The notes beneath the pieces are model-generated. The model was not told the DNA's origin. It saw only the letters and a list, made by a program, of their open reading frames with translations, and searched no databases. Of a stretch of 64,000 nucleotides of DNA, positions 8,038-16,921 are shown piece by piece. Both the position numbers and the translations under genes were made by a program. Origin of the DNA: Sulfuritalea hydrogenivorans sk43H (GTDB taxonomy: Bacteria; Pseudomonadota; Gammaproteobacteria; Burkholderiales; Rhodocyclaceae); contig NZ_AP012547.1 of assembly GCF_000828635.1 (NCBI RefSeq), positions 2,480,001-2,544,000 on the forward strand, read 5' to 3'. Positions within the stretch are counted from its first letter, which is position 1. Each line of letters starts with the position of its first letter.

Positions 8038-8790
8038 ATGCGCGGCAGGACTCTTCAGCTTGGACAGGCGACGATCGAATACATCTACGTCCTGCCGATC
8101 CTGTTGCTGCTGCTGCTCGCGAGCCTACAGTTTGTTTTCATCTACGAAGCCAAGCAGACGCTCAACTACGCCGTTTTCGTCGGCACCCGGGCGGGCGCCC
8201 TGAACAACGGCTCCATGGCGTCGATCAAGGACGGGCTGGCCGCCGGCCTCGCCCCATTGTTCGCCCACAAGATCGGAAGCGCCACCGACCTCGACGCCGT
8301 GAAACTCGGGCGTCGCACGGCCCGGACCGAACTGGCCAATCCCAAACTGGCGCTGATCGAGATCGTCAACCCGACTTCCGGCGCGCTCGCTGGCTTCGGC
8401 ACCGAAATTCCGAACGACAACCTGATGTATCGCGACCCCACCGTCTTGAAGGGCGGCATGAACGTGCAGGACGCCAACCTGCTCAAGGTGCGCGTGACCT
8501 ACTGCGTGCGTCTGGTGGTGCCCATCGTCAAGAACATGATCTTCGGATACGCCGTAGCGCCGCCGGCGGCGGCCGCAAAGATCGACAGCACCTACTCCGG
8601 CGGCACCATTGCCGCGCCGGAAATGCTCAAGGCGGCAACCCCGGGCACCGCGAGCGTCCATGCAAACAGTCTCTGCTACGACAACGACCCGGCTACCAAC
8701 CCGGTTTTCTATCGCATTCCGGTCACTGCCGAAGCCGTCGTCCGCATGCAAACGCCGTTCAAGGATCCGGGCTCGTGGACCGCGCCATGA
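8038..8790 (+). CDS. Type IVb pseudopilin, TadE/TadG-like
   Basis: 250 residues. A short basic leader (MRGRTLQLG) ends at a G|QATIEY processing site, again with Glu at +5 and Tyr at +6, followed by a strongly hydrophobic helix (VLPILLLLLLASLQFVFIYEAKQ, in parts). The remaining 200 residues are extracytoplasmic, with cysteines in TYCVR and SLCYD. Length and layout fit TadE-like minor pseudopilins. The stop codon overlaps the ATG of tpsB (ATGA, 8787-8790), which joins the pilus genes to the exoprotein secretion genes. Confidence 0.82.
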   Translation: MRGRTLQLGQATIEYIYVLPILLLLLLASLQFVFIYEAKQTLNYAVFVGTRAGALNNGSMASIKDGLAAGLAPLFAHKIGSATDLDAVKLGRRTARTELANPKLALIEIVNPTSGALAGFGTEIPNDNLMYRDPTVLKGGMNVQDANLLKVRVTYCVRLVVPIVKNMIFGYAVAPPAAAAKIDSTYSGGTIAAPEMLKAATPGTASVHANSLCYDNDPATNPVFYRIPVTAEAVVRMQTPFKDPGSWTAP

Positions 8791-10427
8791 ACTCCGCCAC
8801 GATACGACTCGGCAGCGCTGCATTCTGCGCGCTTGCCATGTTTGTCATGGCCGACACGCTCCGCGCCCAAACCCCGCCCACGCCCGGCAGCGTGATGGAA
8901 TCGCTGGCCGGACCGCGTCCGTCGATACCCTCGACGCCGGCCCAGATCATCATCCCCGAGCAGCCCGGCCCCACGATACACGATCGCAAGGGCAAACGCT
9001 TCCAGGTGCACTCCTTCCGTTTCGTCGGCAATACGGTGTTCCCCGCGCAGCGCCTGAAGCGGGTGATCGAGCGCTATCTCGACATGGAACTCAACCTCTA
9101 CGACCTCAACGTCGCGGCCGATGCGGTCACCGAGTTCTACCATGATCGCGGCTATACCCTGGCGCGTGCCGTCATCCCGGCACAACGCGTCGAGGATGGC
9201 GTGGTGACCATAGCCATTGTCGAAGGCCGGATCGGCAAGGTGCTGTTCTCGGGCAACAAGCGCTACAAGAACGACTTCCTGCAACTGCATCTGACGCATC
9301 TGCCGCCGGGAAGCCTGGTGGCCACCGACAGCATGGAGCGCACCCTGCTGCTGCTCAACGACCTGCCCGGCTTCAAGGCGCGCGCCACGCTGGCGCCCGG
9401 TGTCGAATTCGGCACCTCCGACGTGCTGATCAAGGTGGAGGAAAAACTCCTCGGACTGACAATGACCGTCGACAATTTCGGCAGCAAGGAAACCGGCCGG
9501 AAACGCGCCGACCTCGGCGCCGAAATCAACAACCCGCTGGGCATCGGCGACCAGTTCAGCGTGCGCGGCGTGACGACCGAGCGGAAGCTCATCAAGTTCG
9601 GCAAGCTGGGCTACAGCCTGCCGCTGAATGCCGACGGCCTGCGCCTTGCGGCCAGCTACTCCGAGTCGCGTTACGACGTGGCCGGAGACTTTGCCGCGCT
9701 GGGCCTCAGCGGTTCGTCGCGCACCGCCGACATCAGCCTCCAGTACCCGTTGACGCGCAGCCGCGGTCGCAACGAGACGATCTCGCTGGCGTTCAAGAAC
9801 ACCCAGCTGATCCAGCAGACCCTCGGGGTCGAAACCTCCAATACCCGCATTCCGATGCTGAACCTCGGCTACGTTGCCAACCGGATCGGCGAGGACGCTT
9901 CGGTCAGCAATCTGTCGATGCAAGTCGCCAGCAACCTGCGCCACAATTCAGACGGCACCCGCCAGGATGCCCAGCGTTTCCGGCTCGAGATCGACGGCAA
10001 CTACCTGCTGCCGCTCGACCGGAAATGGGATGTCTATCTGCGCGGCGCGGTGATGTTCAGCCCCGACCGCCTGCCCGACAGCGAGAAGTATTCCATCGGC
10101 GGGCCGGGCAGCGTGCGCGCCTACCGCGTTTCCGAACTGCGCGGCGACTCGGCCGGACAGGCAAGCCTGGAGTTCCGTCGCAGCTTCGCGGTGGGCTCGA
10201 TGCCCGGCAGCCTGAGCCTGTTCGGTGACACCGGGCGGGTGGTGTACAAGGCGCCCGGTTTTGCGAATGCCTGGCAGAGCATTTCGGCGTGGGGCGCCGG
10301 TGTCAGCATCTATCCCATGCGCCAGGTGGCGGTAAAGATCGAAGCGGCGATTCCGGGCGGCGGCCGCATGCGCTCGCTCGACGGCAAGACAGGTCGGCTA
10401 TGGGCAAGCATCAGCGCAAACTTCTAG
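8787..10427 (+). CDS. TpsB two-partner-secretion outer-membrane translocator (ShlB/FhaC family)
   Basis: 546 residues from ATG 8787. An in-frame GTG at 8775 is less likely because 8787 gives ATGA coupling to the upstream gene. The protein shows a signal peptide (about 1-32, cleaved after LRA), a Pro-rich helix/linker, and POTRA domains (about 75-225; FQVHSFRFVGNTVF, VVTIAIVEGRIGKVLFSGN). A 16-strand beta-barrel follows, with the conserved L6 motif as VRAYR in GGPGSVRAYR (VRGY/F in the family) and a terminal Phe. Members export one large partner protein across the outer membrane. The partner gene starts inside the last 28 bases, so the two are a cognate pair. Confidence 0.93.
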   Translation: MNSATIRLGSAAFCALAMFVMADTLRAQTPPTPGSVMESLAGPRPSIPSTPAQIIIPEQPGPTIHDRKGKRFQVHSFRFVGNTVFPAQRLKRVIERYLDMELNLYDLNVAADAVTEFYHDRGYTLARAVIPAQRVEDGVVTIAIVEGRIGKVLFSGNKRYKNDFLQLHLTHLPPGSLVATDSMERTLLLLNDLPGFKARATLAPGVEFGTSDVLIKVEEKLLGLTMTVDNFGSKETGRKRADLGAEINNPLGIGDQFSVRGVTTERKLIKFGKLGYSLPLNADGLRLAASYSESRYDVAGDFAALGLSGSSRTADISLQYPLTRSRGRNETISLAFKNTQLIQQTLGVETSNTRIPMLNLGYVANRIGEDASVSNLSMQVASNLRHNSDGTRQDAQRFRLEIDGNYLLPLDRKWDVYLRGAVMFSPDRLPDSEKYSIGGPGSVRAYRVSELRGDSAGQASLEFRRSFAVGSMPGSLSLFGDTGRVVYKAPGFANAWQSISAWGAGVSIYPMRQVAVKIEAAIPGGGRMRSLDGKTGRLWASISANF

Positions 10428-13400
10428 CCCTCGCGCTTGCCGCTGCCTTCGGGCCGGCGCAGGCACAACTGCCCTCGGGTGGCCAGGTGGCGGCGGGCGC
10501 GGCATCGATCGCCAATCCCGACGCGAACCGGCAAGTCATCACGCAAACCAGCGACCGCGCCATCATCAACTGGCAGAGCTTTTCCATCGGCGCCGGCAAC
10601 AGCGTGCGCTTCGATCAGCCCTCGTCGTCGTCGGTGATTCTCAATCGCGTACTCGGCAACGATCCCTCGTCGATATTCGGCACGCTGTCGTCCAACGGCC
10701 AGGTCTTTCTGGTCAATCCCAACGGCATCTACTTCGCCCCCGGCGCAAGGCTCGACGTCGGCGGCCTGGTGGCCAGCACGCTGGGCATCGGCAACAGCGA
10801 TTTCATGGCGGGCCGCTACCAGTTCGAGAAAGTCGGCGCTGGCGGCACGGCGAATGTCATCAACGAAGGCATCATCAAGGCGCGCGAGAAGGGTTACGTG
10901 GTGCTGGCCGGCGACTATGTCGCCAACCGCGGCGTGATCGAGGCGCGGCTGGGCACCGTGCTGCTCGGCTCGGCCAACCGCCTGACGCTGGATGTCATCG
11001 GCGACAGCCTGGTGAACTACACGGTGAGCGAACGCAACGTGGCCGAACTGGCCGGCGTGGCCAACAGCGGCCAGCTGCTGGCCGACGGCGGACGCGTGGT
11101 GATGACGGCGTCCACGGCACGCAGCCTGGCCGCGACGGCGGTCAATAACAGCGGCCTGATCCAGGCGCGCGGCGTCGAGGAGAAAGGCGGCACCGTCTAC
11201 CTGCTGGCCGATGCCGGCAACATCGCGCTCGAAGCCACATCGAAGATCGACGTCTCCGGCGACCGGGGCGGCGGCACGGTGCTGGTCGGCGGCAACTTCC
11301 ATGGCGCCGGGCCGGAGGTCAATGCCGCCAAGGTTCATGTCGCCGCCGGTTCAAGCATCAACGCCGACGCCAATCTCGACGGCAGCGGCGGCCAGGTGGC
11401 AATCTGGAGCGACGATCGCACGGTCTTCCAGGGCAGCATCAGCGCGCGCGGCGGCAGTCAGGGTGGCGACGGCGGCTTCGTCGAAGTGTCGGGCAAGGAA
11501 CGGCTCGCCTACACCGGCAGCGTCGATACCCGTGCCCCACAAGGAAAGACCGGAACCCTGCTGCTCGATCCGGCCGACATCACCATCTCGACGGCTGCCG
11601 ACAGCGACATCACGGCGGCAACGACCTTCTCCGACCTCACCAACAACGGCGGCGTTTCCAATCTCAGCGTCGCCACGCTGCAAACCGCGCTGGGCAGCAG
11701 CGATGTCACGGTCAGTACCGGCACCACAAGCGGCAGTAACGCCGGCAACATCACCGTCAGCGATGGCGTCACCTGGGCCACGGCCAATACGCTGACCCTG
11801 AGCGCAAACAACCTGATTGCCATCAACGCGCCGGTAAGCGGCGCCAGCGGCACACTGCGGCTGTTTCCCGGCAGCAATGCGGGCGTGGCACAAAGCGCTG
11901 CGATCAGCGTATCGCGCCTGGTGCTGGCGGGCGATGGCGCCTTCAACCTGACCAATGCCGGCAACAGCATCGGCACCCTGTCCACCAGCGGCGGCCTGGG
12001 TAAAGTCAACGGCGCCCTGAGCCTGACCAATGCCGGCGCGCTGATACTCGACACGGTGACGAGCGTCGGCGCGCTCAAGCTCAGCGTCGGCGGCAACCTG
12101 ACGCAGACCGCTGGTGCCGTGACGGCGCCCAGCCTGGAACTCATCAGCAGCGCCGGCAGTGTCACGCTGGCCAATGCCAACAACAGTATCGCCAGCTTTG
12201 CCGCATCGACCGCCGGCGCCACCAGTTTCCGCACCTCGGGCGCGCTGACCGTGGGCACGGTGGGCGGCACCTCCGGCGTGACCAGCGGTGGCAATAGCAT
12301 CACCTTGCAGTCCGGCGGCTTGATGACCCTGGCGCATAACGTCAACGCCGGCGGCGGCGCGCTGACCCTGAATGCCGGCGGCGGGTCGAACCAGACCGCC
12401 GGTGCGATCACCGCCGGTGCCCTGCAACTTCTGGGCTCGGGCAGCCAGACCCTGTATCAGACCGGAAACAACGTCGCCACCCTGGCGGGGAGCGTCGGCG
12501 GCTCAGTCAGTTACTACGATGCCGACGGGGTGGACATCGGCACGGCAGGGACGGCAGGCATCAACACCAATGGCAACACCCTGACCATGAACGTCGGCGG
12601 GCTCTCGCAATCGGCAGCCATCACCACCAACGCCTTCGAACTATTCGTCAGAAACGCCGGGGCCGTGACTTTGAACTCCGCCAACAGCATCGGCGCCATC
12701 GGTGCGGCGCTGACAGGCGCCTTCATCCTGCGCAACACCTCCGCAAATCTCTACATCCAGCAGGTCGGCAGTACCGCCGGCATTGTCACCAATGGCTTCG
12801 ACTTCACCCTGCTCAATACCAACACCCTGTGGCTGGGCAACGGTGCCAGCAATGGCCAGGTGAGTCTGGGCGCCGGCACCTTCGATCTCAGCTCCAATCG
12901 CACCCTGCAATACGGCAACGCCAAGATCACCGCCGACAAACTGGTGGTTCGCAGCACCAACTATGCCGGTCTGTCGGGCACCACCAATAGCGTCAATACG
13001 CTGGCGCTGTCGTCTACCGGTGCCGGCGGTGGCAGTTCCAGCCAGTCTTTCGACTTCAGGAACGACAAAGCGCTGACCATCGGTACGGTAAACGCCATAT
13101 CGGGCCTGAACGCGGCCTCCCATGTCAAGATCGAAGCGGCCGGAAATATCAGCCTGTTCGACAACGCGACGACCGTCAACCTCGGTGCCGGACACCTGGG
13201 CCTTTTTGCCGCCGGCCACACGATCGATCTGAAGGACAAGGACTTCTCGAATATCGGCGCCCTCGGCCTCAAAGCCAACAGCGTGACAAATTTCATCGGC
13301 ACGCCCGCCGGCGGCCCGGGTGGCGCGGTCACCGCCAGCCCGCTCAAATTCCTCGCCGTCGACCTGCCGGGCGCCTTCCGCTTCCAGGCCGCGAACGAAC

Positions 13401-16400
13401 TCACGGTCGGCAACGTCTGGGGCATCCTCGGCATCAAGGCCACCGGCAATATCTGGCTCACCACGGGTGTGTTCGGGGCCAGCGGCTCGATTCCCGCGTT
13501 CGACATCGCGACGGCACCGAGTTCCTATCGCGACGGCGCCACGGGCAAGGTCCGCGCCGGCCTGATGATCGAACAGCCGATCAGTACCGCCGGCAATTCG
13601 GTCCTGCTGGAATCCGCTTCCGGCATCTCGGAATGGAGCGCCGACACCTCCGTGACACCGCCGGTATCGCGCCCGGAAGCGAGGGTCGTCGCCGACAAAT
13701 TGCTGGTGAGAGGCACCGGCCAGTTCGATCTGTACGGATCGGACAATGCGGTCAATACCCTTGCCGCCGAAATCAATGGCGGCTTCAACTTCGGCAACAA
13801 GGGACCCCTCTGGGTCGACAACGTAAACTTCCAATGGAATGGGGCGACCCCAAACGGAGTGACTGTTTCCGGCAACGTGGACGCCAACGTCGACGGCATC
13901 CGCACCTATGCCACCGCCCTCGCCGGTGGCAGCTACAACGGGCACAGCGTCCAACTGACCGCAACCGACAGTGCATCGACCCATCTGGCGCTGAGCATCA
14001 TGAAGGATATCGTGGTCGACCCCAACGGGAACCCCAGCGTCACCCTGGCCGTCGGCTCAAGCGACGCCCACAAGACGACCGCCCTGGTGAAAACCTACGG
14101 CAGCGCCAAGATCGATGCCTATGCTCTCCTGCTCAGCGCCGCCGAGGACACCGGAGTTTTCTACCTGAACACCAAGGTGGCCAATCTGGGCGCCGTCGGC
14201 GGCCATCTGACGGAGATCTACAACAACTCCACCAGCGACCTCACGGTGATCGGTCTCGGCAGCGCGACCGCCGGCGCGCCAACCCCCATCGGGGACTTCT
14301 ACCTGACGACCTGGGGCAACCTGTTGCTGATCGGCGGCCAGTCCAGCGGCAACTACCTGCAACTGCGTTCCGACACGCTTTCGATGCTCGGCTCGATGAC
14401 CATGAAAGACGGCGCGCGGGTACTGCTGCAGCCCTACCACATGAGCAATACGGTCGGCGTCCACAATGCCTTCGGCGACATCGACGCCTCATTCACGCCG
14501 CAGACCAACTACTCGCGCAACCTGTTCTGGCAGTTCAGTCCGACCGCCGCCTTCTACGTTGGCTCGACGCCTGCGGTGATGAATAACGATGCGAATGTTC
14601 CGGCCGGGGCAAAGAACCTGCCGCTGAGCAGCGACATCCACATCGGCTCCGTGCAGCTTGGCGGCTTGCAGATGGGCTATCGCAGCCTTTCCGCCGAGAC
14701 CACGACCAAGATCGTCGCCTACCCGCTCGGTGACGTGTACAACCTGCGGCTGATGGCGCCGACCGTGACGGCCTACGGCTTCAACGTCACCGGCAGCCAG
14801 TTGCATCTGATCGCGGACACCCTGAACATGCCGAATGGAGGTTCTTCCTACGGCCTGCCGAATTCCGCAAATTCGACGGTCCTGCTGGAGCCCTACACCA
14901 GCAACAAGTCCTCATGGGTCGGCTATGTCGACCCGGGCTACGTGGGCGAGCCGCACTGGACCTATGCCGACATCCTGAACAAGCTCGACAAGAGCAGCGG
15001 CGAAACCATCGTGGTCGGCGGCACCACCGACAAACCCTATGCTGGCGGCTATCTTCGCCTGGCCCATAGCGGGCCGCTTCCATTCGGGACTACCACACAC
15101 TACCAAAGCCTGAAGAGCAAACTCGTGCTGTCGTCCACCGGCTGGATCGATACCTCACTCGGCACCTTCAACTGGTTGTCATACAGCCTCGGAAGCTGGA
15201 ACGCGGCGGCCAGCACCTACCCGATCGTGACACGCGTTGAGTCCGCGGCGGGCGCAGTTTCACAGCTATATAGCGGTGGCAGCTACTCGTCCTATACCAA
15301 CGTGGCGACACTCCATGGTTATGGCGCGGCCGGCGGCGTCTGGGCCGGCTGCCTCAGCCTGTCGAGTTGCACCGGCAGCAACCCTTCGACACCGACCGGA
15401 TTTACCCCCCCGGGCGGCGGCACGGGAGGCACGGGCGGTACCGGCGGCACGCCATGCACCGGCGCCGCATGCACCAGCACACCCGGTACGACTCCGCTGC
15501 CGCCGGCACTGCCACCCGACACGACCACCACGGTCACTCCAGGCACGACGCCCGGCACGGGCGGCACACCCACGACACCGACGACGCCGGTCACCCCGCC
15601 GACGATACCCGGCCACCCCGGCGACACGGGTGGCGATGGCACTGGCGGCGGCGGTGGCGGCGATCCGTCCGACCCGGGTGACGGCCTTTCCGGCGGCGGC
15701 TCCGGTGGCGGCGATGGCGGCTCGGGTGGCTCCGGCGGAGGTGGTGATGGTGGAGGCTCCGGATCGGGTGGTGGCGATGGCAGTGGCTCGGGCTCGGGTA
15801 GCGGCTCCGGATCGGGCAGCGGCTCCGGTGGCGGCGATGGCAGTGGTTCGGGTTCGGGGAGCGGCTCCGGCGGTGGTGATGGCAGCGGTTCGGGTTCGGG
15901 TAGCGGCTCCGGCGGCGGCGATGGCAGCGGTGCTGGGTCGGGTAGCGGCTCCGGTGGTGGCGATGGCGGCGGCGCGGGGTCGGGCGGCGGTTCCGGTGGT
16001 GGCGATGGCGGCGGCGCGGGGTCGGGCGGCGGCTCCGGTGGTGGCGATGGCGGCGGCGCGGGGTCGGGCGGCGGCTCCGGTGGTGGCGATGGCGGCGGCG
16101 CGGGGTCGGGCGGCGGCTCCGGTGGTGGCGATGGCGGCGGCGCGGGGTCGGGCGGTGGCTCCGGTGGTGGCGATGGCAGCGGCGCGGGGTCGGGCGGTGG
16201 CTCCGGTGGTGGCGATGGCAGTGGCGCGGGGTCGGGCGGCGGCTCCGGTGGCGGCGATGGCAGCGGTGCGGGGTCGGGCGGTGGCTCCGGTGGCGGCGAT
16301 GGCAGCGGTGCGGGGTCGGGCGGCGGTTCCGGTGGTGGCGATGGCAGTGGCGCGGGGTCGGGCGGTGGCTCCGGTGGCGGCGATGGCAGCGGCGCGGGGT

Positions 16401-16885
16401 CGGGCGGTGGCTCCGGTGGCGGCGATGGCAGCGACTCTGGTTCGGGACGGGCCAAGGGCAGTGGTGCCGACGACAGCGATTCGGGCAGCGGCTCGGGGCG
16501 GGACAAAGGTAGTAGCGGCGATACCAGCGATTCCGCTGGCGGCTCCGGCCGGGAAACCAGCAGCGGCGGAAGCAGCAGCACGGACAGCGCCATCGGCTCG
16601 AGCGACGGCAACGGTGCGCCAGGTGGCTCGTCCGCCGGCGGATCATCCTCCGGTGGCGGATCATCCAGTTCAACGGGTGCCGGAACTGGGTCGGTCACCG
16701 TGGGCGACCAGACGCTATGTATCGGTCAGCCCAGCGCTGATCGCAGCAAGGACTTGCCGGAAACCGCCGGCACCCTGGATAGCAAGCCCCTGGTCGATGT
16801 GCGCAATGGCGGGATGAACATGGAGAGCGATTGCAGCCGACAAGCCAAGACCGTATCGAGCACGGCAGCCGGCGGACGCAAATAG
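10400..16885 (+). CDS. TpsA large exoprotein (filamentous-haemagglutinin-type) with Gly/Ser/Asp repeat tail
   Basis: 2161 residues from ATG 10400, chosen because it alone gives a signal peptide (MGKHQRKLLALALAAAFGPA, cleaved after AQA). The TPS secretion domain (about 25-290) carries NPNGI at 106-110 and the usual beta-helix start (SSVILNRVLGNDPSSIFGTL). A long beta-helical adhesin-like region (about 290-1680) follows, with many NAGNSIGTL / NANNSIASF type turns. From about 1737 the sequence is Gly-, Pro-, Thr- and Ser-rich. Residues 1813-2008 are fourteen 14-residue units (G-S/G-G-A/S-GSG-G/S-GSGGGD). The C-terminal tail has Cys2107 and Cys2145, reminiscent of cysteine-anchored exoproteins such as HMW1. 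It is expected on the cell surface as an adhesin or biofilm matrix protein. Confidence 0.9.
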   Translation: MGKHQRKLLALALAAAFGPAQAQLPSGGQVAAGAASIANPDANRQVITQTSDRAIINWQSFSIGAGNSVRFDQPSSSSVILNRVLGNDPSSIFGTLSSNGQVFLVNPNGIYFAPGARLDVGGLVASTLGIGNSDFMAGRYQFEKVGAGGTANVINEGIIKAREKGYVVLAGDYVANRGVIEARLGTVLLGSANRLTLDVIGDSLVNYTVSERNVAELAGVANSGQLLADGGRVVMTASTARSLAATAVNNSGLIQARGVEEKGGTVYLLADAGNIALEATSKIDVSGDRGGGTVLVGGNFHGAGPEVNAAKVHVAAGSSINADANLDGSGGQVAIWSDDRTVFQGSISARGGSQGGDGGFVEVSGKERLAYTGSVDTRAPQGKTGTLLLDPADITISTAADSDITAATTFSDLTNNGGVSNLSVATLQTALGSSDVTVSTGTTSGSNAGNITVSDGVTWATANTLTLSANNLIAINAPVSGASGTLRLFPGSNAGVAQSAAISVSRLVLAGDGAFNLTNAGNSIGTLSTSGGLGKVNGALSLTNAGALILDTVTSVGALKLSVGGNLTQTAGAVTAPSLELISSAGSVTLANANNSIASFAASTAGATSFRTSGALTVGTVGGTSGVTSGGNSITLQSGGLMTLAHNVNAGGGALTLNAGGGSNQTAGAITAGALQLLGSGSQTLYQTGNNVATLAGSVGGSVSYYDADGVDIGTAGTAGINTNGNTLTMNVGGLSQSAAITTNAFELFVRNAGAVTLNSANSIGAIGAALTGAFILRNTSANLYIQQVGSTAGIVTNGFDFTLLNTNTLWLGNGASNGQVSLGAGTFDLSSNRTLQYGNAKITADKLVVRSTNYAGLSGTTNSVNTLALSSTGAGGGSSSQSFDFRNDKALTIGTVNAISGLNAASHVKIEAAGNISLFDNATTVNLGAGHLGLFAAGHTIDLKDKDFSNIGALGLKANSVTNFIGTPAGGPGGAVTASPLKFLAVDLPGAFRFQAANELTVGNVWGILGIKATGNIWLTTGVFGASGSIPAFDIATAPSSYRDGATGKVRAGLMIEQPISTAGNSVLLESASGISEWSADTSVTPPVSRPEARVVADKLLVRGTGQFDLYGSDNAVNTLAAEINGGFNFGNKGPLWVDNVNFQWNGATPNGVTVSGNVDANVDGIRTYATALAGGSYNGHSVQLTATDSASTHLALSIMKDIVVDPNGNPSVTLAVGSSDAHKTTALVKTYGSAKIDAYALLLSAAEDTGVFYLNTKVANLGAVGGHLTEIYNNSTSDLTVIGLGSATAGAPTPIGDFYLTTWGNLLLIGGQSSGNYLQLRSDTLSMLGSMTMKDGARVLLQPYHMSNTVGVHNAFGDIDASFTPQTNYSRNLFWQFSPTAAFYVGSTPAVMNNDANVPAGAKNLPLSSDIHIGSVQLGGLQMGYRSLSAETTTKIVAYPLGDVYNLRLMAPTVTAYGFNVTGSQLHLIADTLNMPNGGSSYGLPNSANSTVLLEPYTSNKSSWVGYVDPGYVGEPHWTYADILNKLDKSSGETIVVGGTTDKPYAGGYLRLAHSGPLPFGTTTHYQSLKSKLVLSSTGWIDTSLGTFNWLSYSLGSWNAAASTYPIVTRVESAAGAVSQLYSGGSYSSYTNVATLHGYGAAGGVWAGCLSLSSCTGSNPSTPTGFTPPGGGTGGTGGTGGTPCTGAACTSTPGTTPLPPALPPDTTTTVTPGTTPGTGGTPTTPTTPVTPPTIPGHPGDTGGDGTGGGGGGDPSDPGDGLSGGGSGGGDGGSGGSGGGGDGGGSGSGGGDGSGSGSGSGSGSGSGSGGGDGSGSGSGSGSGGGDGSGSGSGSGSGGGDGSGAGSGSGSGGGDGGGAGSGGGSGGGDGGGAGSGGGSGGGDGGGAGSGGGSGGGDGGGAGSGGGSGGGDGGGAGSGGGSGGGDGSGAGSGGGSGGGDGSGAGSGGGSGGGDGSGAGSGGGSGGGDGSGAGSGGGSGGGDGSGAGSGGGSGGGDGSGAGSGGGSGGGDGSDSGSGRAKGSGADDSDSGSGSGRDKGSSGDTSDSAGGSGRETSSGGSSSTDSAIGSSDGNGAPGGSSAGGSSSGGGSSSSTGAGTGSVTVGDQTLCIGQPSADRSKDLPETAGTLDSKPLVDVRNGGMNMESDCSRQAKTVSSTAAGGRK
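15836..16423 (+). repeat. Fourteen tandem 42-bp repeats inside tpsA
   Basis: GATGGC recurs exactly every 42 bases from 15836 to 16424, giving fourteen units with no indels. Each encodes 14 residues ending in GSGGGD. The first three units are Ser-rich (GSGSGSGSGS), then come one transitional unit, five with GGGAGSGGGS and six with GSGAGSGGGS, so similar units cluster as expected from recent local duplication. A longer 60-bp unit precedes them at 15776. The strand is very G-rich. Confidence 0.93.
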
Positions 16886-16921
16886 CATACGATGACCAGG
16901 ATACCCGGCGGGCGGGACTCC

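Noticed and set aside
15776-16440. Possible CRISPR array
   Set aside because: The 42-bp repeats are contiguous with no unique spacers and code in frame for Gly/Ser/Asp repeats.
15319-16698. 459-residue Pro/Glu/Asp-rich ORF antisense to the tpsA repeat
   Set aside because: It is the mirror of the Gly/Ser repeat. It has no ribosome site or independent domain and is explained by the GC-rich repeat.
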